Origin: Bursaphelenchus xylophilus
Lineage: Eukaryota > Nematoda > Chromadorea > Rhabditida > Aphelenchoididae
Direction: 5' to 3'
NCBI GenBank assembly: GCA_904066235.2
Contig: CAJFCV020000005.1
Span: 1,488,001 to 1,552,000 of the forward strand
Length of the DNA: 64,000 bases
Made by a program: the position numbers and the translations under genes. The notes beneath the pieces are model-generated. The model did no database searches. It saw only the letters and a list, made by a program, of their open reading frames with translations, and was not told the DNA's origin. The first letter of the stretch is position 1. Each line of letters starts with the position of its first letter. This document shows, piece after piece, positions 33,753-43,629 of the stretch.

Positions 33753-36052
33753 ATGTTCCTTCTCCTCTTCTTGCTGTTAATCCCTTGCGAGGCCGCAAAA
33801 TACTCCGAATACGACGACGGTTTCGCCCGAAAACTCTTGGTTTTGGCGGCCTCGGCGTACTCGCCGACGCCCGAAAATTGTCTGCAAAACCGTTTCGCGA
33901 ACACGGAACTCATCCAAAAGTTCGATGTGAAATGCGACTTGACCGAGAACAACACCTGTTCCGGGTATATTGCGCTGATCCACGAGGAGCGAGCGATCGC
34001 GTTGGTGTTTCGGGGGACCACCAGCAAGGATCAGCTCCAACTCGAGGGCGTTTCGGGGTTTTTTGAGCGCGGATATTTTGAGGAGCTGGGACGAGTGAAT
34101 CGCTATTTTCACAACGGATTTGAGGCGATTTGGAACAGTGGGATGGAGGCGAAATTCAATGAGATCTCGAGGAATTACCCGGGATACGATTTGTGGGTGA
34201 GTTGAGAGGGAAAATTGCCTCAGGGCATTATTGAAAACGGTCAAAAAAGATTTTTATTTGCTCTAGATCTCAATAAAAATCCAATTATTCTGTAATTTCA
34301 TCGATTTTCGCAAATTTTTGACCAAAGCATGGGCGCAGCTCGAAGAAAATATCTCAAAGATAGGCCCCCAGATTTTTATAAAAATTGGCAGTAATTGAGA
34401 GCATAATTTTTTAAAGTATGTGGAAAATTTTCAAATCGCATTCTGCAGAAAACACTGGGATTTTTAAGTAGAAAAAGTTTTAAAGTCATCATTTTTCGAA
34501 CTTTTACAATAATTCCGGGAAATTGTTGAATTTATTCAAGGGGTATTTTCTGACGAAGATAGACGTCTTGACGGACGTTAAATTTAATAAAAACCTGCCT
34601 TTCAATTTTTTATTTGATCACCAAAGACAAAATAAAAACTGATTCCAGTTATTACAGCCTCTCAAGAATAGATCATCAAAATTTGTTTTCGCTCTAAAAA
34701 AACAACTCTACGTCTGTCGGAAAATTAATGAGCATAATGTTGCCCGTTTTTTATAGAAGTTTCGAATGGATTTCGAAGCTTCTTTAAAAGAAAGAATTTC
34801 TCCAAGCTGCGCCCGAGCCTTTTTCAGTCTGTCGGGAAAATAATAAGCATAATGTCGCTGCGCCGATCGCGTCGCTTAAGTGAAAAGAAATTTGATTTTG
34901 CCGCGATACAATTCATTTTTATTCGATTTTCGCTGCGGCAGAGTGCTCATTATTTTCCCGACAGACTGACAGCCACTTTTTCTTTACTTTAAAAAGTCTG
35001 AAATCAACAAAAAAAAAACTCTCAAAGAAATGCTCAAAAAACACCTTTTTTGCCTCCTTGTAATCAACGTATCGTTATATCTTTTCCAGATAACCGGACA
35101 TTCTCTCGGAGGCGCGTTGGCTTCGTTGGCGTCGGCTCATCTGGTCTCCACGCGCGGATACAACGCCGAAAACTCGGCGCATTACAGCTTTGGTCAGCCG
35201 AGAGTGGGCGATGAGAAGTACGCCGAGGAGCACTCGAAACTCGTAAGCATTTTCGATTTTTGCCAAAGTTTCATACTTTCATACATATTTCTACCGAAGA
35301 GTTTAATTTTTCCGCAAAAAAAGACCTTTTACGCACAAGAATAACAAAGATATGGCCAAAAAGTGTTTTTCTCTGTCACCGCTTTCCGCGTATCTCATAC
35401 TCTCTCGGCCATAAAGATTGTTGAATATCTCGGCTGCCCCTGAAGATCGCGAGCTAAAATTTTCAGGAATTGATACGCAGCCTAGACACAATGAATGGGC
35501 AAAATTTCAAGAACGTGGAAAAATTATCCCGTACGGTAGAAATAGGTACCAAACTTTTCGTGTCGAAATTCGTCAAAAATTGTCAAATTTTCGCCAACTT
35601 TCGATCTAAAAATCTAGATTGTTTCTGCAAAGCGGGAGCTAGGATTCTCGCATACGTCCTAGAAAAAATTGTTCTTAATTTGTGCCAAGTTTCATCAAAA
35701 TCTGAGCGTCGCACTTGGGGTACTTCCCCTGTAAGGATACTTTTTCATTTCTACTCCCTTTTCACCAATCCCTCATTTGCAGATCCCCTGGTACTACCGT
35801 GTAACGCACGCCAGAGACGTTGTTGTCGACTTGTTCCCGCTCTCTCTCGGCTACCGGCATCATGTCAACGAGGTGTGGTACGACAATGCGATGTTGCCCG
35901 GCGCCTCGTACAGGGTTTGTCGGAAAAATTTCGATTGGAAATGCATCAAACTCCCGATTCCGCTGCCCAACATGCTCGACCATCGCTACTACTTCAATGT
36001 GAAGATTACCAAGTACGGGAAAGGCGGATGCGAAAAACCAATCGCAATGTAA
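33753..36052 (+). CDS. Secreted class-3 lipase (lipase_3 fold)
   Basis: Alpha/beta-hydrolase of the fungal-type class-3 lipase family, expanded in nematodes. Three exons (33753-34196, 35090-35242, 35783-36052) give 288 residues. The ATG follows an unpaired acceptor (GAATTTTCAG, then one base), so the message is probably trans-spliced. Residues 1-15 (MFLLLFLLLIPCEAA) form a signal peptide. The nucleophile elbow ITGHSLGGALAS places Ser153. The acid is probably Asp211 in THARDVVVDL and the His is 225 or 226 in YRHHVNEVWY, which is the order expected of the family. Conserved RGTTS forms the oxyanion-side loop. Paired cysteines suit an extracellular enzyme. A poly(A) signal is at 36070-36075. Intron 1 contains a 144-bp MITE and intron 2 part of a GTGCGAC-family MITE. 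Confidence 0.85.
34825..34968. mobile_element. 144-bp MITE, TIR CAGTCTGTCGGGAAAATAAT
   Basis: Perfect short terminal inversions CAGTCTGTCGGGAAAATAAT, inside lipase intron 1. The interior has a second imperfect inversion around the sequence CTGCGCCGATCGCGTCGC. Same family ends as the 25313-25900 element. Confidence 0.75.
35300..35742. mobile_element. GTGCGAC-family MITE copy in lipase intron 2
   Basis: The right end GCGTCGCACTTGGGGTACTT followed by CCCCTG is intact. The interior matches the copies at 17495-17937 and 39797-40240, including GATATGGCCAAAAAGTGTTTTTCTCT and the TATCTCGGCTG block. The left end is not recognisable, so this copy appears truncated or its edge has decayed. Confidence 0.6.
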
Positions 36053-37410
36053 TTTATGAGTTTTTAGCTAATAAAGATATCATGTGAAACGCTCACTTTA
36101 AAAAAATTTTTTTAAGAAATAGGCATGATTTTTTTATCACCAAATTGGTCAAAAAAATCGAATTTTGGCCAACTTTTGGCCAGTTTTGAAAAAACTTTAC
36201 GTCGTGCTTTTATATCTTCTCTTTCTCTTAATTTAATTAATTTATTTCCGCTAATCATCTATCAAAAGTAGAGAAACGGGCCATGATTCGGGGCCAAGAT
36301 GGGGATGTCACGTCGCACGGCAACCCGAAATAGAAGAAAAATGTTTCCCGCCCACTTTTGAGTTTCGTCCAAACGAAGTGTCAAAATTGACAAAAGAAAT
36401 AAAATAATTCCGAGAAAAATATTTTTCGGTCGCAAAATCCCACGAAAAATTCTTTTGTGACATTTTGTTTGATTTCAACCGATACAAAATGGGCGAAGTG
36501 TCGAAAGGAGCCAGAAAACACTTCGGGTTGCCGTGCGTCGGTTCTCCAGTTCTGTCCCACCATGTTCAACTTGTAGAAGTTCTTGAAGTCGTGTTCCCAG
36601 CGCGTTCTTATTCTCTCTCTCTACTGAATTCGCGTCCAGCGAATTATGTGCCGCGAGGCGTGCTGAGCGAGGGAGGCCTTCTCTTGGTTCCTTTGACCGT
36701 GTTTTGGTCAGCTGTCCATGTGTCGGTCGCATTTATTTGTTCGGCTGACTCGGGTCGCTATGTCCATTTTCCCCCTTTCCTCTTCTTTTCGAGGGTTGGT
36801 GGGGGTGGGAATGGGCTTGGGTCGGTAGTCAAAGTAACGCTTCAGCTTTGTCATATGTATTAAATTTATCCCCAATAAATTTATTACATTTTTCAGAAAA
36901 AAAATTTTATCAGCAGTAACCGCGTAAGCTCTAAAAGACAGTAATTGAACATTTGCCTATTTTACATTGAACCGCCTATTTTCTTATTCTAAAGATACTA
37001 AGTTCGCTATCCTTTTGGCTTATCCATTAAAACAAAAAGAAAACATAAGTATATTATGTATATCCTTATTATATTATAATTATATTATAATATTATAAAC
37101 TTGTTATATAATAATATATCTTACATATATTACATAGAAATCGCTTATTTTCTTACATATATTATATATCCTTATTATATTGCAATTATATTATAATACT
37201 ATAATATTATAAACTTATCATATTATTACATATTATTTACATATATTACATATATCCATAATCCAAAAAAATAAACTAATCCTAAATACGTATACTACAA
37301 ATATAATAAAAAGAAAAAAACAGATTTTTTTCTCTTGTCAGTGTATTTTCATTTGGGCCTGTACTACTGATAGTAAAGGTTGTAATTAAAGCATCGCGTA
37401 AATTGTCGAA
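36053..37410. other. Spacer with retroelement debris and AT-rich repeat
   Basis: The minus strand at about 36790-36860 reads MTKLKRYFDYRPKPIPTPTN, the C-terminal tail of a retrotransposon integrase, followed by pyrimidine/purine-rich debris back to about 36460. From 37020 to 37300 is nearly pure A/T sequence in which a ~125-bp block (TATCCTTATTATATT, then TAATATTATAAAC, then TTACATATATTACATA) is present twice. No host gene seen. Confidence 0.55.
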
Positions 37411-37412
37411 GT

Positions 37413-38740
37413 ATGACTCCAAGGCCATTCAAGAGGAAGCCCGAGCCGGCAGCTGAACCAACGACTGAGTACCACAGGCCACCGGTCGTCATTAACTTCG
37501 ACGAGAGTATTTCGGAAGAGGACAAATCGGTCATCCGCCGGATTCGTCCATCAGCATTATTGCGTAAATTTAGGTTTAGGAAAAGACCCGAGCAGCAAGA
37601 CGACTTCGAGTCAAACTCTCGCACATGCGTTACCGCGCGGTCAACACAACCGCCACCGAGGACCGGCCATTCGGATTTCAAAATAATCGTCGCCCAATGA
37701 ATCCTCAAAATCGCCAAAACTTCCGCGATAGGCAAGCGTAAGCATGCACACACGAGCCGCCGAGGCCGACAAGGGATCAAAGACAACAACCTATGGGAAA
37801 CAGAAACCAAAGGGGATCAACACCATAAACTGGACCCCGTTTCTTACAATCGTTCTCGCGATCCTCAGCGTGCATAGTGTGGGAGCTTTCCAAATCTGCC
37901 CACGGGCCACTGGAAGCGCGCTTATTGAACCACCACAGGCGGAAGATTGCAAACAACCACCAGAAGCGGCAGAAGTTTATAAGTCGCTGCCAGAAGCAGC
38001 AAAAACGGATCTTACCGTATTGACACATGAACTCTCGAAACAATTTGCAGCGGGAGCAAAAGAGTTACCATGCAGGGACAAATTCCAAACCCGAACAATT
38101 AGGCAAGGCGAGTCGCTACACGCGTATCTGGCGTAATTACGAAATTTACTCGAACTGGCATACCCCGCTGCAAAAACGTCGGAAGTCACCCGGTAAAAGC
38201 TCTTGAGACAGCAATTTGTCAAGGGGCTACAGCGTAAATTAAAACAGGCCCAACACTATAAGGACAGTGACCAAATTACGGACATGACGGAGCTCCTCAA
38301 GACTGCACAAGACCGGCTGGATGACGAGAAGGAAAAATGGAAAGGTAGGAAAAAAATAATGCTCTCGTTTCAGAATTTCAAGAAGGCGATATGATATTAC
38401 AGAGGTTGGAAAATGCGAAAACAGCGAGGCCCCATAAATTCACGCCAAAATTCGTAGGGCCGTTCAACATCCTGGAGGTGCCACCACCAAACGCTATCAT
38501 CCAAGCGGACCCAAAAATATGCATACATATATGACAAAGTTGAAGCGTTACTTTGAAAAATGACGTGTGGTTTCTGCAGGCGACTACCTTCAACAACTTC
38601 TACCTGAAAGTTCTTGGCCTTCCAAGTGGAAGGTTGCTGATGTGGAATGCGGGTAGTCGATGCTATTCGTTCCCATTGGATCAACACGAGAAATAAAGAG
38701 CGATTCACGTGAATTAATGAATTTATCGAGAATAGCAAAC
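37413..38740 (+). pseudogene. Decayed LTR-retrotransposon (gag-like and integrase tail)
   Basis: Three degraded plus-strand pieces. 37413-37700 is a basic, proline-rich frame. 37744-38350 contains a hydrophobic segment (WTPFLTIVLAILSVHSVGAF) and then a gag-like stretch with IRQGESLHAYLA, a stop/frameshift, and RQQFVKGLQRKLKQAQ, as in retrotransposon gag. 38393-38560 contains KFTPKFVGPFNILEVPPPNA and THMTKLKRYF-like tail, typical of the end of Pol integrase. Reverse transcriptase and RNase H are absent. A related integrase tail lies on the opposite strand at about 36822-36860, so two copies or an inverted rearrangement are involved. LTRs could not be defined with certainty. Confidence 0.5.
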
Positions 38741-39244
38741 AATTAGAATAGAAAAAGGCAATAGCACTTCAATTCAGCAACAACTCACAACTCAACTACA
38801 ATTTCACACCTCAACATGGGATAAAACCTGAGAGAAGCTTACGGTGTCCTGGTTCAGTCGCTTCGCTTCTCTCGATCGAACATTCTCGAACTTCCGAGAA
38901 AAACAGCTGGGAAACAGTTGACACGAGGGACATCTCTCTCTCCATAAATTCCATCGAGTTGACACATCGTGGAAAACTGCAGTTTCCGTGGAATCTGACG
39001 GATGTGATTTTCGATTCCACGGAGTGCTCGTTATTTTCCCGACAGACTGATCATACTATAAATGAGTTTGTTTTTTTCGCCCCAAGCTAGATATGAATGC
39101 CAATAAAGGTGTGGCCATCCGTCCGGAAGGAGTTCTTGACTCAGCAGAACTTGATTAATTTGATATTAATCGCTTCCGATGATAATTTTTTCAATAAAAA
39201 CGTTTTTGAATTGACTTTGTTTAGCGATAACATTTTTTACGGCG
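38741..39244. other. 5' flank of the broken lysozyme gene
   Basis: Low-complexity CAACTC-rich sequence, possibly LTR-derived, up to about 38820. A single TATTTTCCCGACAGACTG end of the MITE family follows near 39034. No coding exon before the lysozyme start at 39245. Confidence 0.45.
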
Positions 39245-39637
39245 ATGAAAAAATTTTTATTGCTTTTTCTAATTTTTACTGTGTCTAAATGCAGTGATAT
39301 TAATGTAGAAACGGAAAAAACAGTTTTGCTGGGCATTGACACGGTGAAAGCGTTGGATGCAGACGTTGTGAAATGTCTGCAACATGAGGAAATCAATTTT
39401 GTGATCTTTCGTCTGGCCCAAAATGGGAAAAATGATCAAATTGGCCTGAATAATATGAAAATTTCCAAGTCAGGTAAGGTTTTTTAAATCAGTTTAAATT
39501 CTGGATTTCAACTACGATTTAATTTTTTTCCAGCCCGGTTACCGTTCTACGCTTACATCGACCCGAATCCGTACGCCGATGGCGCCGTTCAGTTGAATGA
39601 AGCGCTCGATTTTGCAGCCCAAAACGACATAAAATTA
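39245..39637 (+). pseudogene. GH25-type lysozyme, 5' half, interrupted by insertion
   Basis: First two exons (39245-39473 and 39534-39637) of a worm lysozyme of the GH25 / lys-1-like family. The start MKKFLLLFLIFTVSKCSDI is a signal peptide, and LLGIDTVKAL carries the first conserved acidic residue. Exon 2 runs NEALDFAAQNDIKL and is then cut by a transposon at a TTA site (39635-39637). The 3' half resumes at 58936. Comparison with the intact paralogue at 60471-63895 shows the break is inside a coding exon between ...NDIKL and GEVFLLV..., and both halves remain in phase. The gene cannot be expressed whole unless the ~19.3-kb insert is removed. Confidence 0.75.
39635..39637. repeat. TTA target-site duplication (left copy)
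   Basis: TTA precedes CAAGGGAAGTCG on the left and follows CGACTTCTCTTG at 58933-58935 on the right. A 3-bp TTA duplication is characteristic of PIF/Harbinger transposition. Confidence 0.7.
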
Positions 39638-39796
39638 CAAGGGAAGTCGTTCATATCGCAAATGATTTGAGCTACGGGACCGGTATATTCTGATTCTCCA
39701 TATTCGGAAACAATAAGAGCTAAGACAATTTTTTCGTCTGGGTCCTGGTTTTCGAGAAAATCGACCGTAAAATTTGACCGGAAAAAGCCCCGCTAA

Positions 39797-40240
39797 CAGG
39801 GGAAGTACTCCAAGTGCGACGTTCAGATTTTGATGAAACTTGGCACAAATTTAGAATAATTTTTTCTAAGATATATGCGAGAATCCTAGCTCGCGCTTTG
39901 CAGAAACAACCGAGATTTTTAGATCGAAAGTTGACGAAAACTTAACCCTTTTTGCCGAATTTCGGCACGAAAAGTATCCTGCCTATTTCTACCATAGACG
40001 GTAATGGTTCCACAAAAAATCAAATTTTTCCAAACGAAACTGCCAAAGTTATGGCCAAAAAGTGTTTTTCTCTCTAACCGCCCTCCGCGTTTAGCGTACT
40101 CTCTCAGCGGTAAAGATCGCTCGATATCTCGGCAGCGCATGCAAAGCGCGAGCTAAAACTTTCAGGAATTGATACTTAGTTCCGAGGTATGTGCAAAACT
40201 TAAAGAAAATCTGAGCGTCGCACTTGGGGTACTTCCCTTG
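39797..40240. mobile_element. GTGCGAC-family MITE, complete, TAA duplication
   Basis: 444 bp bounded by CAGGGGAAGTACTCCAAGTG and its complement CACTTGGGGTACTTCCCTTG. The flanks TAA (39794-39796) and TAA (40241-40243) give a 3-bp duplication. The interior has the TCAGATTTTGATGAAACTTG block near the left end and its relative near the right. The TIR resembles that of the outer element (CARGGGAAGT), so both may use the same Harbinger-type transposase. Confidence 0.75.
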
Positions 40241-40242
40241 TA

Positions 40243-40248
40243 AATAGT
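40243..40248. repeat. AATAGT target-site duplication of the Maverick (left)
   Basis: AATAGT directly precedes the left terminus (AGTAGTAATAAG) and recurs at 58792-58797 directly after the right terminus (CTTATTACTACT). Six-bp duplications are the rule for Maverick/Polinton integration. Confidence 0.9.
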
Positions 40249-41050
40249 AGTAGTAATAAGAGGTAGTTTCTGGCACTAAATTTTGCATCCACTGGAAAAG
40301 GGGGGAGGAGCCGGCGCGGGGTGCCGTAAATGAGAGAGTGTGGGATTGGAGGAGAGTGGGGAGAGAGGTGAGGGAATTTTTATGGTATGGTAGTACTGTA
40401 AAGGTGAGAGAGTGAGGGATTGGAGGAGAGTGGGGAGAGAGGTCAGGGGAATTTTGCGGTCAAATTTCAAAAAAGATGCGCGGGTGTCGTAATTGAAAGG
40501 ACGCGATGAAATTGCGGTAAAAAATGAAAAAGATGAGAGAGTGTGGGATTGGAGGAGAGTGGGGAGAGAGGTCAGGGGAATTTTGAGGTCAAATTTCAAA
40601 AAAGATGCGCGGGTGTCGTAATTGAAAGGACGCGATGAAATTGCGGTAAAAAATGAAAAAGGTGAGAGAGTGTGGGATTGGAGGAGAGTGGGGAGAGAGG
40701 TCAGGGGAATTTTGCGGTAAAAAATTGAAAAAGGGTGAGAAAGTGGGGAAAGGAGGAGGATTGCGGGTTGTTGCGCAACCTAGAGGTTGCGGGAGGGCAA
40801 GAGGTTGCGGGGTGTTCCGCAACCGAGATGTTATGAATGTTGCGCAACCTAGAGGTTGCGGTAGGTTAAAGAGTTTATGATTTATGTCTGTGATTTTTTT
40901 CCGGAAAAAGCGGAAGGATCAAGACTATCAAGTCCATCAATAAAATTTGATGACTCTTCAATAAACTTTTCGACTCAATGATGATGAAATAATTTTTTAC
41001 CCTTTTCAAAAGGATTAAGAATCCAATAACTTTTATTCGTTTATTCAAAA
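40249..41050. repeat. Maverick left terminal inverted repeat
   Basis: About 800 bp matching 57987-58791 in inverse orientation. It contains roughly four tandem copies (period about 120 bp) of a purine-rich unit with GTGGGATTGGAGGAGAGTGG and GGTCAGGGGAATTTTGCGGT. A cluster of palindromic GTTGCGCAACC / CCTAGAGGTTGCGG motifs follows around 40765-40865, then a unique stretch ending TTATTCGTTTATTCAAAA. Apparent frames inside are repeat artefacts, not genes. Confidence 0.9.
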
Positions 41051-41170
41051 ACCAACAGGTTGCGGTAGGTTAAAGAGTTTATGTGTTTGTGATTTTTTTC
41101 CGGAAAAGCGGAAAGATCAAGAGTATGTATGGCCCATGAATAAGAGTTGATGACCCTTCAATAAACTTTA
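41051..41170. repeat. Direct partial repeat of the inner TIR
   Basis: Just inside the left TIR, CAGGTTGCGGTAGGTTAAAG, GATTTTTTTCCGGAAAA and TTGATGACCCTTCAATAAAC repeat, in the same orientation, the TIR segment at about 40852-40970. The right side lacks this extra copy, so it is a one-sided duplication. Confidence 0.7.
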
Positions 41171-41236
41171 GAGGTCACAGATCTCCAGGATTTTCGGGGC
41201 CGTTTGGGGTCAATAGGTCACGCCTCCAAAAAGACC

Positions 41237-41244
41237 TATATATT
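41237..41244 (+). promoter_or_regulatory. TATA-like box of the left-most Maverick gene
   Basis: TATATATT lies about 40 bp before the first ATG (41279, a short upstream frame) and 85 bp before the coding ATG at 41322. Its position before the hairpin suggests that transcription starts just upstream of it. Confidence 0.4.
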
Positions 41245-41271
41245 CAGACAAGATATTAAGACATTTTCATT

Positions 41272-41330
41272 AAAGTGCATGTCGCTAGTCGCGGCAATTC
41301 CCTGTTTTTTGCACTAGCGACATGCACTTT
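41272..41330. promoter_or_regulatory. Perfect 18-bp hairpin over the start codon
   Basis: AAAGTGCATGTCGCTAGT (41272-41289) pairs exactly with ACTAGCGACATGCACTTT (41313-41330) across a 23-base loop. The left strand contains an ATG opening a 12-codon upstream frame (41279-41317). The right strand contains the coding ATG at 41322. Folding would bury both start codons, suggesting translational control. Confidence 0.7.
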
Positions 41331-41753
41331 ATGTCGCGACTAGAATCATTTTGCCGAAAAATTAAAAAAAATTTTTTTAGTGAAATGGAAAAACTGTGTG
41401 AAGAGTTTAATTCAATGTCCCTCTCCGAGGACGAAACCGAAGTAAGCTTCATTTTTTTTTTTTATTTTTTCTTTTATTTTTTTAATTTTCTGTTTTTTTT
41501 TTAGTTAGCGCACCTCAGTGCGCGCCTCGTGGCGGATTTCCCAGGGTGCTCAACCTTGGAGGAGTTTCGGCTTCAAATAAGCCGAAACTTTTATAAAGCT
41601 TATTATGCCATTATATATGGCGAAGCCTCACAGGCTTCCAAGGAGGCGGCGGAAGAACTCCGTCGCTGTTTCGAGCAGACACTCGAAACAGTAGACGGGG
41701 TGGACCCCGGTCCAATGAAAGGATTCATGGATGCCCTTAAAGGGCATCCATGA
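41322..41753 (+). CDS. Hairpin-studded small Maverick protein, ~122 aa
   Basis: No family recognised. Two exons (41322-41441 and 41505-41753) join in frame across a T-rich 63-base intron. An alternative start is the ATG at 41331. The protein is mostly helical and acidic at the end of exon 1 (SMSLSEDETE), followed by EFRLQISRNFYKAYYAIIYG and an Ala/Glu-rich helix. Strikingly, exon 2 is a chain of perfect inverted repeats: GCGCAC-CTCA-GTGCGC, AGTTTCGGCTT-CAAAT-AAGCCGAAACT, CTGTTTCGAG-CAGACA-CTCGAAACAG, TGGACC-CC-GGTCCA, and a 14-15-bp stem around GGATGCCC at 41725-41754. The RNA or DNA structure may matter as much as the protein. Confidence 0.6.
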
Positions 41754-41930
41754 ATGTGACCCCAAACGGCCCTCTTTAGGGCCACCCAATCGGCCCTCTT
41801 TAGGGCCCCGCCAGAAGCCAGTTCCAGAGCCAGTTCCAGAGCCCCCGCCAGAGCCAGTTCCAGAGCCCCCGCCCGAGCCTTTTCAAATGACCCCAAACGG
41901 CCCTCTTTAGGGCCACAAATCATTTTTTTT
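41754..41930. repeat. GGCCCTCTTTAGGGCC hairpins and CCAGTTCCAGAGCC tandem repeat
   Basis: Three perfect GGCCCT-CTTT-AGGGCC hairpins (near 41769, 41792 and 41899). The outer two lie in a repeated ACCCCAAACGGCCCTCTTTA context. Between them are five tandem copies of a GAGCCAGTTCCA / GAGCCCCCGCC unit. It directly follows the hairpin-studded coding exon and is probably its 3' untranslated region. Confidence 0.75.
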
Positions 41931-42470
41931 TTTTTTTGATAAAGAATAAACATAACGACGCACATCAAGAAAAGATAGAACAAAAGTGTTCAAGCAATGA
42001 AAAAAAAAAAAAAAATTTTTTGGATTCTGTAGCTCAAAGATAATTTTTTGCTCCAAAGATAACCTGATCACCTGGAAGATGGAGTAGAATAGATTTATTG
42101 CATACATGTGGGTCATAATTATATCACCACTTTAAAAATTGGGTGTAACTTTTTGTGATTGTTGATAGAAATGTGTCATTTGGCATCAATGTACATCAGG
42201 GTACTAGAAATTTGAAGCTGGACTCCTACTTAACCTCACCATACATGTTTCATATAACAATTCAATCGTCTTCTATCTGCTTCAAGCCTAAACTAACAAC
42301 GTCTAAAAAAAAAAAAAATTTTTTTTTTAACAACTTTGCCGATTTCTCCAAGAGTTTTCCCTCGCCCCTGTTTGAAGTTTGTTGAAAACATATTCTGGAA
42401 CAAGATGGATTTTCTGAACCTAAACGAAAAAAATCCAATGAGTCAGTTTTCAAGATGGAAAATCTCTTCA
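41931..42470. other. AT-rich Maverick spacer
   Basis: Homopolymer A/T runs; no coding exon recognised. Probably the 3' region between the left-most gene and the tandem repeat that starts near 42475. Confidence 0.4.
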
Positions 42471-42474
42471 TTTT

Positions 42475-42845
42475 ACGCAATATTTCGCCTTTCGTCTGAC
42501 CCCGTCCAAAGAAACCTTCATTAAGAGCGATTTTTGGACACTTTCATAAGCGGGTCATTTTACACAATATTTCGCCTTTCGTCTGACCCCGTCCAAAGAA
42601 ACTTTCATTAAGAGTGATTTTTGGACACTTTCATAAGCGGGTCATTTTACACAATATTTCGCCTTTCATTAAGAGTGATTTTTGGACACTTTCATAAGCG
42701 GGTCATTTTACACAATATTCCACCTTTCATTAAGAGTGATTTTTTGGACACTTTCATAAGCGGGTCATTTTACACAATATTTCGCCTTTCGTCTGACCCC
42801 GTCCAAAGAAACCTTCATTAAGAGTGATTTTCAGGCTCTTTCATA
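42475..42845. repeat. ~93-bp tandem repeat inside the Maverick
   Basis: Four to five copies of a unit containing CATAAGCGGGTCATTTTACA, CAATATTTCGCCTTTC and (in most copies) GTCTGACCCCGTCCAAAGAA, then CATTAAGAGTGATTTTTGGA. Two middle copies lack the GTCTGACCCC part and are about 60 bp. Non-coding by appearance; it lies between the convergent ends of the first plus-strand gene and the first minus-strand gene. Confidence 0.8.
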
Positions 42846-43088
42846 AGAGGTAACAGAACGCCAACTTATGTGTTGAAAGATAACCCTTTGAGCGCAAAAT
42901 CTTGACGTGCATCGCAATCTTTCCACGGAATGCTAAAACCCTCCCATTTATTCGTTTATTCAAAAAAAAAACCGTCAAGATTAAATGTTGCGTAAAGTTC
43001 CAACAGATTCAACGAAGAAATAACCGAGATCAATTCATATAAAATTTTTATCCATAACAAATGAAAAAAGAGAGATAGATATGCATTT

Positions 43089-43411
43089 TCAGATATCCTC
43101 GGAGAGTCTCTTATGACTTCCCCTTCTTCGATAAAAAATGTAAAAATTGAAAAGGATGAGGATCACGATAACAGCTAGCAGCACCCAGATTACGATCACC
43201 AAATTGTTATTCTTCGAAACCAGCGTATCCAATCCTTCAAAATTTTTCGGCAAACATGTTATTGCCAAATTCGGTCTTTGGGCAAAAGACATACAGTCTT
43301 CATCTTCTTCACAAGGACCCGAAATACCACAGGAGCCATTTAAATCCCCCTTGAACTTGATCTGAAAACAGAATAAAAATGTCGAAAACAGCATACCATA
43401 CGGGTACTCAT
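43089..43411 (-). CDS. Small cysteine-containing membrane protein, ~95 aa
   Basis: Two exons: a 15-base first exon (43397-43411, MSTRM) and 43089-43361. Ahead of the first exon is another acceptor (ATTATTTTTCAG), so the 5' UTR is spliced or trans-spliced. The ectodomain-like part has four cysteines (NGSCGISGPCEEDEDC, then ITCLPK). One membrane helix follows (LVIVIWVLLAVIVILILFNF) and a short basic tail YRRRGSHKRL. It is a type I or III single-pass protein with disulphide potential. Role unknown; position next to the capsid gene suggests a late gene. Confidence 0.65.
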
Positions 43412-43629
43412 GAAGCGCTCAGTATCCGGTGTCGACCAGAGTATGTTTCACTGAAAAATAATACAATTATAAGATAACCGAATGAATCGCGACAACAAAA
43501 AAAAAAAAACATTTTTTATTTCTCGACATTTTTTTCTTTGTATTTTTTTTTTGCGGTAAAAAGACACAATGCCATAAAAAAGTTTTGTTGCCAATTCCGA
43601 GGGATTTTCAAACTAACATTTTCTATTTT

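Noticed and set aside
33777..34244. 155-codon minus-strand frame opposite the lipase exon
   Set aside because: Antisense shadow of lipase exon 1, which has a signal peptide and family motifs on the plus strand.
35470..36087. 205-codon frame across lipase intron 2 and exon 3
   Set aside because: Runs through a MITE remnant and then reads the lipase exon in the wrong frame.
41603..41983. Minus-strand Ala/Leu repeat frame (126 codons)
   Set aside because: Translation of the CCAGTTCCAGAGCC tandem repeat and hairpins in reverse; no credible start or splice signals.
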